This document shows, piece by piece, positions 25,757-35,267 of a stretch of 49,225 nt of DNA. The notes under the pieces are model-generated. The model was not told where the DNA came from. It worked only from the letters and a program-made list of their open reading frames with translations, and did no database searches. The DNA lies in assembly GCA_948514425.1 (NCBI GenBank), contig CAOQYN010000002.1, positions 1 through 49,225 of the forward strand, read 5' to 3'. The stretch is from an uncultured Candidatus Saccharibacteria bacterium. GTDB lineage: Bacteria > Patescibacteriota > Saccharimonadia > Saccharimonadales > Saccharimonadaceae. The translations under genes and the position numbers were made by a program. Positions within the stretch are counted from its first letter, which is position 1. Every line of letters starts with the position of its first letter.

Positions 25757-26836
25757 CTACTCTTCTTCGCTGTCTTCTAATGTCTCAGACGCCTCAACAG
25801 TATTACCGATTAACCCCGACGCTACACGTACCTTTTGATCAATTTCTTCCATTAATTCGGGATTTTCCTTAAATAATTTCTTTGCAGCTTCGCGCCCTTG
25901 AGCTATTGTCTCGCCGTTATACTTTAGAAATGCACCAGCCTTATCAATAATCCCTTTTTGCACCGCCAAATCCAATACATCGCCAGATTTACTGATCCCC
26001 TCATTATACATAATATCAAACTCTGCCGTCCTAAATGGTGCTGCAATCTTGTTCTTTACAATTTTTACCTTTGTACGGTTGCCAGCAATATTATCTCCGT
26101 CCTTAATTTGCCCAACTCTACGAATATCCATGCGCACTGACGCATAGAATTTCAAAGCATTGCCACCCGTCGTTGTTTCTGGGTTGCCAAACATTACACC
26201 AATTTTCATACGAATCTGATTGATAAAAATCACTGTTGCTTTGCTCTTTGATATAATACCAGTCAATTTTCGCATTGCTTGTGACATCAACCTTGCTTGA
26301 AGACCCATTTGTGCATCACCCATGTCGCCATCAATTTCTGCCTGTGGTACCAATGCTGCTACAGAGTCCACCACGATCAAATCCACCGCTCCGCTCCGCA
26401 CCAAGGTTTCACAGATTTCTAATGCCTGTTCACCATTATCGGGTTGAGAAATGAACAAATTATCCGTATCGACGCCAATCTTCTTTGCATAGGCTGGGTC
26501 TAAAGCATGCTCCGCATCAATAAAAGCCGCTTGCCCGCCCTGTTTCTGGATCTCCGCAATCGCATGTAGGGCCAACGTTGTTTTGCCCGAAGATTCTGGA
26601 CCATAAATCTCAATAATCCTGCCTTTTGGGTATCCGCCTCCTAGCGCCATATCTAATGACAGGGAACCAGACGGCAGCAGCTCTACATCGATCTTTTGAC
26701 TCTCGCCTAATTTCATGATTGAGCCATCGCCAAACTGCTTGGTAATTTGCGCAATCGCAAGATCCAACGCCTGCTTCTTGCCCGATTCTTCCGCTGAATT
26801 TTCTGCCTTCGTGGCTTTCCTAGTCTTTGTAGTCAT
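25757..26836 (-). CDS. recA: Recombinase RecA
   Basis: The 359-residue protein forms the strand-exchange filament. Motifs are GDGSIMKLG, Walker [14 protein letters not shown], Walker [14 protein letters not shown], loop L1/L2 regions ([20 protein letters not shown] and [20 protein letters not shown]) and the acidic C-terminal tail [16 protein letters not shown] box near 26862 and AAAGG before the ATG give it a short leader, unlike many neighbours. RecA would be the obvious agent for recombination between the 119-bp repeats at 2795-3321. Confidence 0.98.
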   Translation of the reverse strand: MTTKTRKATKAENSAEESGKKQALDLAIAQITKQFGDGSIMKLGESQKIDVELLPSGSLSLDMALGGGYPKGRIIEIYGPESSGKTTLALHAIAEIQKQGGQAAFIDAEHALDPAYAKKIGVDTDNLFISQPDNGEQALEICETLVRSGAVDLIVVDSVAALVPQAEIDGDMGDAQMGLQARLMSQAMRKLTGIISKSKATVIFINQIRMKIGVMFGNPETTTGGNALKFYASVRMDIRRVGQIKDGDNIAGNRTKVKIVKNKIAAPFRTAEFDIMYNEGISKSGDVLDLAVQKGIIDKAGAFLKYNGETIAQGREAAKKLFKENPELMEEIDQKVRVASGLIGNTVEASETLEDSEEE

Positions 26837-26951
26837 ATTACCTTTCTTTATTACTCCTATTATAGCATTATTAATACGCGTATGTTGCCACTATATAACA
26901 AATATTCGTTGAGATACAATCACAAGCTCAATCTTTTACAAAGAACCTAAA

Positions 26952-28550
26952 TCAAATCCCGCTTAACGGCTGAATATCCGCCCCAAGTTTATTTAAGCGT
27001 TCTGCAAAATCTTGGTAACCACGATTAATTGAATAAATATTACGCAAAACTGAAGTACCTGGTGCTGCTAGCATTGCAATCAACACGACCACTGCTGGAC
27101 GTAGCGCTGGCGGTGCCACCAATTCTGTCGCACGCCAATTTGTAGGCCCCTCTATATATACACGATGAGCATCAAGCAACTCGACTTTTGCATTCAGGCT
27201 CTCAAGATATGTAATATATACTGCTCGATTCTCAAACACCCAATCATGGATCAAGGTACGCCCTTCTGCTACTGCCGCAATTACTCCAAAGAACGGTAAA
27301 TTATCGATATTGAGACCAGGGAACGGCATTGGTGCAATTTTGTCAGTCGGAGCTATCAGCTTGGATTTTCTGATTTTTAAGTCCACCAAGCGCGTTCGTC
27401 CATTTGCGCTATAATATTCCGGCGAACGTTCAATTTTCGCTCCCATGCTTCGCAAAATCTCCAGTTCAATTTCAAGAAATTCAATCGGTGCTCGTCGGAT
27501 TGTGAGGTTTGATTTCGTCACTAATGCCACCGCAATAAAAGACATAGCCTCAATCGGATCTTCGGCTGGTGCATACTCTACGTCTGTATCAATTTCGGCC
27601 TTGCCTACTACTTTTAGTGTGGTTGATCCCACTCCGCGCACTTTTACGCCCAATTTTTCTAAGAAGAAGCATAAATCTTGTACCATGTAGTTTGAAGATG
27701 CGCCTACGATTGTCGTTTCTCCTGGATACAACGCTGCCGCCATCAATACGTTTTCCGTTACCGTGTCGCCACGCTCAATCAATACAATTCGCTTCGGCGG
27801 ATAAGGTGTTCCTACTTGATCAACATACGACACGTCCGAATCTTTCGCTCCGCGCCTTTTGCCGTCAACTGAGATTTCATAAAATCCACTACAGCTTGTC
27901 GAATCTACTTTTAGCCCAAAAGCCGACAATGCCCGCAAATGCGGTTCAATTGTCCGTGTGCCCAGAGTACAGCCGCCAGCGTATGGCAAGCGGAACTCTT
28001 TGAATTTATGCAATAATGGTCCCATAAACATCAAGACCGACCGCGTCCGTCGTGCCGCCTCTACATTAATACTCTCCAGATCGATTTTATGCGGTGGAGC
28101 AATTTCTAAATCGCGATTTTCATTAATCCATCGACACTTCACGCCCAATGACTCCAGAACTTCAATAATGCGAAATACCTCCTCAATCCGCGCTACATGC
28201 TTCAACGTCGTCACGCCAGTATTGAGCAGACTCGCACACAGTAGCGCCACCGCAGCATTCTTACTCGTATTTATTGTAGCCTCGCCGTGCAACTCTTTCC
28301 CCCCATGAATGCTATAGCTTTGCGAAACGCTGTCATTGATAGACAAAATCTGCCCACCCAGCGCATGTGATAGTTTTTTAATTAACTCCAGAGAAATATT
28401 CTGCCCGCCTTTTTCTATGCGGTGTACTGCCGACTGGCTACTACCAATCGCGTCTGCGAGCTGTGTTTGCGTCCAGCCCTTTTCGGTACGCAGTCGCTCA
28501 ACGACGCGCCCAATTTCTTGTTGATAGGTCATCTCTGGTTGTCTTTTCAT
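26952..28550 (-). CDS. murA: UDP-GlcNAc 1-carboxyvinyltransferase with N-terminal XRE-type HTH domain
   Basis: The 532-residue protein joins two domains. Residues about 10-65 are a Cro/C1-type helix-turn-helix (LRTEKGWTQTQLADAIGSSQ, then SAVHRIEKG). The remainder is MurA/EPSP-synthase-like, with KNAAVALLCASLL, the active-site Cys in AGGCTLGTRTIEPH, DQVGTPYPPKRIVL and the C-terminal APPALRPAVVVLIAMLAAPG. It would catalyse the first committed step of peptidoglycan synthesis. TATAAT lies 6 nt before the ATG at 28550, so that start is used and not the GTG at 28568. The fusion could let the enzyme bind DNA, perhaps its own promoter; this is inference. Confidence 0.9.
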   Translation of the reverse strand: MKRQPEMTYQQEIGRVVERLRTEKGWTQTQLADAIGSSQSAVHRIEKGGQNISLELIKKLSHALGGQILSINDSVSQSYSIHGGKELHGEATINTSKNAAVALLCASLLNTGVTTLKHVARIEEVFRIIEVLESLGVKCRWINENRDLEIAPPHKIDLESINVEAARRTRSVLMFMGPLLHKFKEFRLPYAGGCTLGTRTIEPHLRALSAFGLKVDSTSCSGFYEISVDGKRRGAKDSDVSYVDQVGTPYPPKRIVLIERGDTVTENVLMAAALYPGETTIVGASSNYMVQDLCFFLEKLGVKVRGVGSTTLKVVGKAEIDTDVEYAPAEDPIEAMSFIAVALVTKSNLTIRRAPIEFLEIELEILRSMGAKIERSPEYYSANGRTRLVDLKIRKSKLIAPTDKIAPMPFPGLNIDNLPFFGVIAAVAEGRTLIHDWVFENRAVYITYLESLNAKVELLDAHRVYIEGPTNWRATELVAPPALRPAVVVLIAMLAAPGTSVLRNIYSINRGYQDFAERLNKLGADIQPLSGI

Positions 28551-28644
28551 GCTACAATTATAACACACAATATATCACCATATGCATATTGACTTTTAGC
28601 ATTATCCATGTAGTGATATAGAGATTGTCGAATATCGCGGTCAA

Positions 28645-29472
28645 CTATCCGCAAACCACGTTATTAGCGTGCAGCCATCCTTCCACGCTGCCGCCATCCA
28701 AATATTCGCCGCTGGTTGGAGCTACTCGCATCACTCCACCTTGTTCTAAATAAGATTCAATTGGGTCGGTCACAAGATACTCCTGATCTTTTGGCCCAAA
28801 ATCATGCTCACGTACGTACTTTACAATTTCTCTCAACAACTTCGGCGACATGATATATTTACTAACATTAATCAAATTTGACGGCGCCTCCGCAACGTTC
28901 GGTTTCTCAACAATCGCAGTTAATTTCCCACCATCGACTGACAAAACCCCGTATTTGTCTACCTGATTCTTATCGACCTCTACTCCCAAAATCGCCGACT
29001 CGTTATCGTCCTTTAAAGATTTGAGCAGAGAATCACTTGCTGATTCGCCGCCCGGATTCCAGATGAAATCATCACCCATGAATACCAAAACCGACTCTTC
29101 TATGCCATACTCCTCCACTACCATTGCAATCGGCACCGCTGTACCATATTTGCCTGTTGGATCCTGTTGCACGTAGTGAATTTTTACATCGTCCGGCAAA
29201 GTATGGGCTAGTTTTAAGCGATCTTCCTTACCCCGATCAATCAGATATTGGTCGAGTGCAACATTTTTTTGATAAAACGCCTTCACCTGACACGGCTCAA
29301 CGTTGGAAATTATCATATAAATATCTTTGACACCAGCTTTAATTAACTCTTGCACTGAATAATCCACCAGTGGGCGATTCCCAACTGGCAACATTGATTT
29401 CTCGATAATCTTCGTAATCGGCAATCTACGCGTACCCCAACCCGCTACTGGAATAATCGCTTTCGTAATCAT
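28645..29472 (-). CDS. galU: UTP-glucose-1-phosphate uridylyltransferase
   Basis: The 275-residue enzyme makes UDP-glucose for surface polysaccharides. The nucleotide-binding start KAIIPVAGWGTRRLPITK is present, followed by EKSMLPVGNRPLVDYSVQE, FMGDDFIWNP, a YGVLSV block and VEKPNVAEAPSNL. In most GalU proteins the first block is AAGLGTR; Trp replaces Leu here. A TATAAT box and GGAG site precede the ATG at 29472. Related sugar nucleotidyltransferases with other substrates cannot be excluded. Confidence 0.85.
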   Translation of the reverse strand: MITKAIIPVAGWGTRRLPITKIIEKSMLPVGNRPLVDYSVQELIKAGVKDIYMIISNVEPCQVKAFYQKNVALDQYLIDRGKEDRLKLAHTLPDDVKIHYVQQDPTGKYGTAVPIAMVVEEYGIEESVLVFMGDDFIWNPGGESASDSLLKSLKDDNESAILGVEVDKNQVDKYGVLSVDGGKLTAIVEKPNVAEAPSNLINVSKYIMSPKLLREIVKYVREHDFGPKDQEYLVTDPIESYLEQGGVMRVAPTSGEYLDGGSVEGWLHANNVVCG

Positions 29473-29537
29473 TATTACAACTCCACTTAAATCTGCCGCT
29501 ATTATAGCACAAATTTCTCACTGATGTAATTTTTTAT

Positions 29538-30428
29538 TTACATCTCGAATTCGTCACGCTTTAGCTTGATTAGTCTATCTCCTGGTAAGTTAAAGCATTT
29601 TCCCGATGTATAGGTTAAAATTGCTTGTCGAAAGTTCTCCAACTGCGGGCGTGTTGCTTCTATATCAATACGCTGAGTTCCTCGCCTCAGCAATTCTAGG
29701 GCTACATTTTTCTCTAGGTCCTTAAACCATTCTCGTCGCCACACCCCGCCTTTTGCAGGTAAAATCGTATCTATAAGTTGGTCGACCTCAGCCTTTACCG
29801 ATTTTTGCCGTTGCCATAGCTTATATAATTGCATTTTTTGTGTATAGTCTATTTTTTGATCTTCATTCATTTTGTGACGTATTCGATTTCGCAAATATTC
29901 ATCCCATGAGTTACTCGGATCCTCGCGATATATTAGTTCGTGTCTCGCTGCATAATCAAAAATCTGCTTTTTGCCCATCGGCTTGTGTAGGATTTTGCTA
30001 TCCAAGAATGGTCGCCTAATCTTTTGATTATCAAGAGCCGCTAATCCGCGCCAACCCGTCCCCCTAATAAAATTAATCACTACCGACTCTACTAGATCAT
30101 CTACGTGATGCGCTGTCCAAATTTCACCCAAATCCCCATTTTTGCCGCACGCATCACTCAACACGCTATACAAAAACTCATATCGCGCTCGTCGCGCTTC
30201 TGCTTCAGATACTCCAGCCCCTAGACCACCATATCCAATGCGGCACTCTGCGCCATATTCTTCAGCTTTCCGTCGCACAAATTCAGCATCTTCCGCTGAA
30301 TTTTCTCTAATCCCATGGTCAAAATGCGCCGCAATTAAGTCCTCACCTCTATACTTACACACATTCCTCGCTAGGTGCAGTAGCACCATTGAATCAATGC
30401 CTCCCGAAATTGCCAGAATTATCTTCAT
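29538..30428 (-). CDS. tilS: tRNA(Ile)-lysidine synthetase
   Basis: The 296-residue enzyme modifies the CAU anticodon of tRNA-Ile2. The PP-loop motif ILAISGGIDSMVLLHL is at the N-terminus, followed by AAHFDHGIRENSAEDAEFV and TAHHVDDLVESVVINFIRGT, all typical of TilS. It lacks the long C-terminal domains of the E. coli protein, as do small TilS forms. The ATG at 30428 begins exactly at the family start; an upstream in-frame start at 30479 would lie inside lepA. It is divergent from lepA with 22 bp between ATGs. Confidence 0.9.
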   Translation of the reverse strand: MKIILAISGGIDSMVLLHLARNVCKYRGEDLIAAHFDHGIRENSAEDAEFVRRKAEEYGAECRIGYGGLGAGVSEAEARRARYEFLYSVLSDACGKNGDLGEIWTAHHVDDLVESVVINFIRGTGWRGLAALDNQKIRRPFLDSKILHKPMGKKQIFDYAARHELIYREDPSNSWDEYLRNRIRHKMNEDQKIDYTQKMQLYKLWQRQKSVKAEVDQLIDTILPAKGGVWRREWFKDLEKNVALELLRRGTQRIDIEATRPQLENFRQAILTYTSGKCFNLPGDRLIKLKRDEFEM

Positions 30429-30450
30429 ATGATATAATTTTACCACTATT
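30429..30450. promoter_or_regulatory. 22-bp divergent promoter region of tilS and lepA
   Basis: TATAAT (30433-30438) faces lepA, whose ATG is 12 nt further. TAAAAT on the minus strand (30442-30437) faces tilS, whose ATG is 8 nt further. The two -10 boxes overlap by two bases, and each -35 region must lie inside the other gene. Confidence 0.6.
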
Positions 30451-32226
30451 ATGGATAAAATTCGAAACTTCTGTATCATTGCTCATATCGACCATGGTAA
30501 GTCTACAATTGCTGACCGCATGATGGAACTTACGGGTACGGTTTCTCAGCGCGAAATGAAATCACAACTTCTCGATTCAATGGAACTTGAGCGCGAAAAG
30601 GGGATTACGATCAAGCTTGCTCCAGTACAAATGAAATGGAAAGAACACACGTTAAATCTCATTGATACTCCTGGTCACGTTGATTTTTCTTATGAGGTTT
30701 CACGCTCACTCCAAGCAGTCGAAACTGCCGTTCTTGTGGTCGATGCGACGCAAGGCATCCAAGCGCAAACTCTCGCTAACGTCTATCTTGCTCTTGAACA
30801 GGATTTATATATTATACCAGTGATCAATAAAGTCGATCTCCCCGCTGCCGATGTCGAAAAAGTTAGCTCTCAAATCATCAACCTCCTCGGCTGTAAGGCT
30901 GAAGACATTATTCTGGCCTCTGGCAAAACTGGACAAGGTGTTGCCGATATTCTTGACACAATCATCAAAAAAGCGCCCAGCCCACATCCCGACACCGAAC
31001 AGGGTTCTGCTCGCGCACTAATTTTCGATTCCTACTTCGATGACTATCGTGGCGTCATATTATATGTTCGAGTTTTTAGTGGAACAATCCCGAAAAATGT
31101 CGAAATCCGTATGATGGCGGCCGAGGCAAATGGTATTGCGCTTGAAGTTGGTGCCTTGACCCCCAAAATGACTCCCGCTGCCAGCCTCGACGCCGGAGAT
31201 ATTGGTTATATTGTGACCAATCTAAAAACCACCCGCGAAGCCAAAGTCGGTGATACTGTCACACTCGCCAAACAGCCTGCTACCAAGCCCTTGCCTGGTT
31301 ACAAAGATGTCCTTCCTTTTGTCTACGCTGGATTTTTCCCCGTATCAAATGACCAGTATCAAGACCTTAAAGATGCTGTCGAAAAACTCGCTCTCTCTGA
31401 TTCCGCGCTGCATTTTGAGCCAGAAAATTCGCCAATTCTCGGCTTTGGTTTACGTATTGGCTTTCTTGGTCTACTACACATGGATATTATCCGCGAGCGT
31501 CTTGAGCGTGAATTTAATCTCGACCTAGTCGTTACAAACCCCTCAACCAATTATGAAGTTACAACGACTGATGGTGAAGATCTTAATATTCGTTCCGCTT
31601 CAGATTTACCCGACCAGTCTACAATCGTTGAGATTCGTGAACCTTGGGTCAAAGGCGAAATCATCCTCCCACAGAACATGATTGGTGGCGTCCTGGGATT
31701 GATTAATGAAAAACGTGGTCGCCAGACCAACTTGAGCTATATTGAGGATCGCGCCGTGATTGATTTTGAGGCTCCAATGGCAAATCTTTTGACTGATTTC
31801 TATGACCAGCTAAAAAGCATTACTTCGGGCTATGCTAGCTTTAATTATGAACTCGCCGACTATCGCGCCGAAGATCTCGTACGACTTGATTTTCTAGTCG
31901 CCGGGAATCGCATGGATGCTCTCAGTATTATGTGTCACCGTAGTGAAGCTGATGCTCTTGGCCGCGAGATTACCAAAAAACTCAAAGCTGTCATTCCGCG
32001 CCAAAACTTTGAAGTTGCCCTACAAGCCGCAATCGGGGCTAAAATCATTGCTCGCGAAACCATCGGTGCCTATCGCAAAGACGTTACTGTAAAGATTCAT
32101 ACCGGTGATCGTGATCGCAAGGCTAAACTTCTCGAAAAACAGAAAAAAGGTAAAGCTCGTATGAAACGTTTCGGAAAAATTGATATCCCATCCGAAGCCT
32201 TTACAGTTATGCTGAAACGTGACTAG
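30451..32226 (+). CDS. lepA: Elongation factor 4 (LepA)
   Basis: The 591-residue translational GTPase back-translocates ribosomes. G motifs are AHIDHGKSTIADRM, DTPGHVDFSYEV and NKVDLPAAD. LepA-specific parts are the domain with MDIIRERLEREFNLDLVVT and the C-terminal block GDRDRKAKLLEKQKKGKARM. The length is normal. The start is probably leaderless, with the -10 box in the 22-bp region shared with tilS. Confidence 0.97.
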   Translation: MDKIRNFCIIAHIDHGKSTIADRMMELTGTVSQREMKSQLLDSMELEREKGITIKLAPVQMKWKEHTLNLIDTPGHVDFSYEVSRSLQAVETAVLVVDATQGIQAQTLANVYLALEQDLYIIPVINKVDLPAADVEKVSSQIINLLGCKAEDIILASGKTGQGVADILDTIIKKAPSPHPDTEQGSARALIFDSYFDDYRGVILYVRVFSGTIPKNVEIRMMAAEANGIALEVGALTPKMTPAASLDAGDIGYIVTNLKTTREAKVGDTVTLAKQPATKPLPGYKDVLPFVYAGFFPVSNDQYQDLKDAVEKLALSDSALHFEPENSPILGFGLRIGFLGLLHMDIIRERLEREFNLDLVVTNPSTNYEVTTTDGEDLNIRSASDLPDQSTIVEIREPWVKGEIILPQNMIGGVLGLINEKRGRQTNLSYIEDRAVIDFEAPMANLLTDFYDQLKSITSGYASFNYELADYRAEDLVRLDFLVAGNRMDALSIMCHRSEADALGREITKKLKAVIPRQNFEVALQAAIGAKIIARETIGAYRKDVTVKIHTGDRDRKAKLLEKQKKGKARMKRFGKIDIPSEAFTVMLKRD

Positions 32227-32307
32227 CTTGCACTATTAATGCTTGCTTATATAGTACTTTGTATAAGTTACTCCGTGCAATATTGTTGTCAAATTTACAA
32301 CGCAATC

Positions 32308-32336
32308 TTGTAAAACTATGCTAAATCCTATAAAAT
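32308..32336 (+). promoter_or_regulatory. Promoter of the MATE-kinase fusion gene
   Basis: TTGTAA (32308-32313) and TAAAAT (32331-32336) are 17 bp apart. Confidence 0.55.
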
Positions 32337-32342
32337 ACCATA

Positions 32343-32438
32343 AGTTGACCCAGCCTCGGTTGAATCTTTTATGTGCGAGGTCGGAGGGCGGACTAATTCT
32401 AAAATATTAGATACATAAATCTTACGGAGTATTTTTGT
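32343..32438 (+). promoter_or_regulatory. Structured 5' leader of the MATE-kinase fusion gene
   Basis: The leader of about 96 nt contains CCTCG/CGAGG (32353-32380), a GGAGGG run and CTAAT/ATTAG (32392-32409) before the ribosome site CGGAG. Transporter genes often have riboswitch leaders, but I do not recognise a class here. Confidence 0.35.
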
Positions 32439-34415
32439 ATGGCAACATCAGACAATACATATCTTGGCGAAGTCAAAATCTCAAAACTTTTATTAAAATT
32501 TGCTGTTCCGTGCGTTCTGTCACTTTTAATTAGCGCGCTCTATAATGTTGTGGATCAAATCTTTATTGGTAACAGCCCAGAACTTGGGTATTATGGCAAT
32601 GCTGCTACATCAGTTGTTTTCCCTCTTACCGTGATCGCTATGGCAGTCTCTTTCGCCCTTAGTGACGGTACTGCTGCGTTCATGTCGATTAGCCAAGGCC
32701 GTAAGGACACAAAAAACCTTCACCACGCCATAGGTAATGCGCTATTGGTAAATTTTATAATTAGCATCACTTTTGTAATACTAGGCTTCGCTTTCATGGA
32801 TAATCTCCTTTACCTTTTTGGTGCTTCTGGGGCTACAATCAGTTTGGCTCGCGATTATTTTAGCATTATCCTTCTCTTTGTCCCTGCTTTTATGGCGGGC
32901 AACGTCCTTAATTCTATTATACGCGCGGATGGCGCTCCAGCTTTTGCTATGGCGCAAACACTAGTTGGAGCAATTACAAATATTGTTTTGGACGCAGTTT
33001 TTATCTACGGTTTTAATTGGGGAATTAAAGGTGCCGCCCTTGCGACAATTATCGGTCAAATCCTAACTTTAGCTGTCGGTTTATTTTATTTTACCCGATC
33101 TCAAACTTTCAAAATGCATTTTAGTAGTTTTAAGCTTCAGCCGCAGTTGCTTCTGAATATTATTAAACTCGGTATTTCTACTTTTATTACGCAAATTGCT
33201 GTGGTTGTTATCACTCTAGTCTCCAATATCATGCTTGCAAAGTATGGTGCGGCATCACCTTATGGTGCTGACATTCCGATCGCTACAATGGGCATTTGCA
33301 CCAAGGTTTATTCCATTATTTTAAACATTGCTATTGGCATTATTGTCGGTGTGCAACCCATTCTTGGCTACAATATTGGTGCTGGTAAGAATCAGCGTGT
33401 ACGTGAGACCTTCCGACTTAGCCTAACTGTTATTACTATACTCGGGGTCATGATGACTGCACTCGTTGAACTTTTCCCTGATCCAATTATCAGCCTTTTT
33501 GGCGTAGATTCTACCCTCTATCTTGAATTTGCTCGCCTTACCTTTCGTATTTTCCTTCTCGGCATCACTCTCACCTGTATTATTAAAATTATTTCGATTT
33601 TCTTTCAAGCAGTCGGTGAACCAATTAAATCTGCCATCGCCTCACTTATTCGCGATCTCCTATGTTTTATACCACTCGCTCTAATCTTACCAAATTTTAT
33701 GGGTGTTAAGGGCGTGCTCTGGGCTGCGCCTATTGCAGATCTTATAGGAGTTGTTGTCGTAGTCTTTATGGTTTCGCATTTCTTCCATCGTCTTGGGAAT
33801 AATTCCGAACTTGGCAGTCATCCCGTCATGGCGCAGCAAACTCATCCTGGAATTATCATTGCAATTTCGCGCGAACATGGCTCTCAAGGTAAGAAAATCG
33901 GAGAACTAGTCGCTCGGCAGCTCGGAGTACCATACTACTACAAAGAGCTTACCACAATCGTCGCCAAAGAAAGTGGTCTCGAAAAATCCTATATCGATAA
34001 GGTGAATAGCAATGACGGTGAAGAGATCACGAAAGAACTCTATCTTACTACTTCGCCTGCGAAATATGCCATCGAGGCTCAAGATCAAGTTCTAAAAACA
34101 ATCGCAAAACAAGGTGCGTGTGTTATTGTTGGTCGTGCTGCAGACTATGTCTTACGTGATTATCCGCATGTTTTGCGCATTTTTATTCATGCTCCATTCA
34201 ATCAACGCGTCCAAAACATTATGGATATGTATGACGATGACAAGGAAACTGCTCAAAGGAATATTAAGCGTTCCGACAAAAATCGCGCCGACTACTATAG
34301 TATGATATCTGGTCAAAAATGGGGTAATCCTGCAAACTATGACCTATGCATCAACTCTGCTATAGGCAAAGATAATGCAGTTAAGACTATTGTTGCGCTA
34401 GCAAAAACTCAGTAA
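32439..34415 (+). CDS. MATE-family transporter fused to a cytidylate-kinase-like domain
   Basis: The 658-residue protein starts with a MATE/MOP-type exporter of about 450 residues with twelve helices (LLKFAVPCVLSLLISALYNV, then VVDQIFIGNS; QTLVGAITNIVLDAVFIYGF; VGVQPILGYNIGAGK). After a short linker the C-terminal 195 residues form a soluble P-loop kinase-like domain beginning IIIAISREHGSQGKKIGELV, with VIVGRAADYVL and RNIKRSDKNRADYY; this matches the cytidylate kinase-like family found in anaerobes. Its P-loop is degenerate (SREHGSQGKKIG), as is usual in that family. Substrates of both parts are unknown. Transcription is from a promoter about 100 nt upstream, and it converges on folD with 6 bp between stops. 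Confidence 0.85.
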   Translation: MATSDNTYLGEVKISKLLLKFAVPCVLSLLISALYNVVDQIFIGNSPELGYYGNAATSVVFPLTVIAMAVSFALSDGTAAFMSISQGRKDTKNLHHAIGNALLVNFIISITFVILGFAFMDNLLYLFGASGATISLARDYFSIILLFVPAFMAGNVLNSIIRADGAPAFAMAQTLVGAITNIVLDAVFIYGFNWGIKGAALATIIGQILTLAVGLFYFTRSQTFKMHFSSFKLQPQLLLNIIKLGISTFITQIAVVVITLVSNIMLAKYGAASPYGADIPIATMGICTKVYSIILNIAIGIIVGVQPILGYNIGAGKNQRVRETFRLSLTVITILGVMMTALVELFPDPIISLFGVDSTLYLEFARLTFRIFLLGITLTCIIKIISIFFQAVGEPIKSAIASLIRDLLCFIPLALILPNFMGVKGVLWAAPIADLIGVVVVVFMVSHFFHRLGNNSELGSHPVMAQQTHPGIIIAISREHGSQGKKIGELVARQLGVPYYYKELTTIVAKESGLEKSYIDKVNSNDGEEITKELYLTTSPAKYAIEAQDQVLKTIAKQGACVIVGRAADYVLRDYPHVLRIFIHAPFNQRVQNIMDMYDDDKETAQRNIKRSDKNRADYYSMISGQKWGNPANYDLCINSAIGKDNAVKTIVALAKTQ

Positions 34416-34421
34416 TACTAT

Positions 34422-35267
34422 TTATTGTCTGCTCGCCGCAATCAGTACATGCTCAAATAACGCCGTGACGGTTAAAGGACCAACCCCGCCTATCTTTGGT
34501 GTAATCGCTTTCAAATCCGTTCTTTCGCGTACAGTATCATCAATATCTCCAACTAACACCCCGCCTTCACTTGCTGTTCCTGCATCTACGACTACTGCAC
34601 CACTTTGCACCATCTCGTCTTTTATTAAGTGAGGTACACCGGTCGCGCTTACCACTACCGCGTATTCCGACAAAGCATCCAGACTATCTTTACTTCGAAA
34701 CACCGTCACATCATATCCAGAGTTTTTCCACATTCTTTCCAGCGGCGCCCCAACTAGTCTTCCGCGCCCTACAATCGCAATTTTCTTGCCTTTCAGATCG
34801 ATATCGTAGCCTGCCAGTAGCCAATTAATCGCTGTCGCAGTTGCCGACTCAAAACGCGTCTGATTATTTATATCACCAGACGAATATTCTTTAGGAACAT
34901 TATTCGCCTCATGAATATTATTTGCCAACCCGTCTACATCCTTTTCTGGTACAATTTCTTTCACAACTTTATCTATTAACGCTTTATCTTTCAGCGGTAG
35001 CTGAACAATGACCCCATGTACGCTCGGGTTGGTATTTGCCTCATGAATCGCCTCTGCAACATCCTCTCGCAGCCAATCTTCAACTTCTACCCCTATATCT
35101 TCACCATACTTCCGCTTGAGATGCACGTATTTTGTAATTACTGGATTATCATTATCGCGTATAATTACCAACCGCGGCTGAACTTTATGTGCCTTCAAAT
35201 TCTGCACTGTATGTGCTTGATTTTCCTTCATATAGTCAGCCAAATCATGCCCATTCAATATTTTCAT
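34422..35267 (-). CDS. folD: Methylenetetrahydrofolate dehydrogenase/cyclohydrolase
   Basis: The 281-residue bifunctional enzyme oxidises methylene-THF and hydrolyses methenyl-THF. The catalytic motif KYVHLKRKYGEDIGV includes the Tyr and Lys expected. Other marks are HGVIVQLPLKD, PEKDVDGLANN, the Rossmann motif VGRGRLVGAPLERM and KIGGVGPLTVTALFEHV. Many folD proteins have RSxxVGxP; here GRLVGAP retains the pattern. The ATG overlaps the murB stop (TAATG), so the two are coupled. Confidence 0.94.
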   Translation of the reverse strand: MKILNGHDLADYMKENQAHTVQNLKAHKVQPRLVIIRDNDNPVITKYVHLKRKYGEDIGVEVEDWLREDVAEAIHEANTNPSVHGVIVQLPLKDKALIDKVVKEIVPEKDVDGLANNIHEANNVPKEYSSGDINNQTRFESATATAINWLLAGYDIDLKGKKIAIVGRGRLVGAPLERMWKNSGYDVTVFRSKDSLDALSEYAVVVSATGVPHLIKDEMVQSGAVVVDAGTASEGGVLVGDIDDTVRERTDLKAITPKIGGVGPLTVTALFEHVLIAASRQ

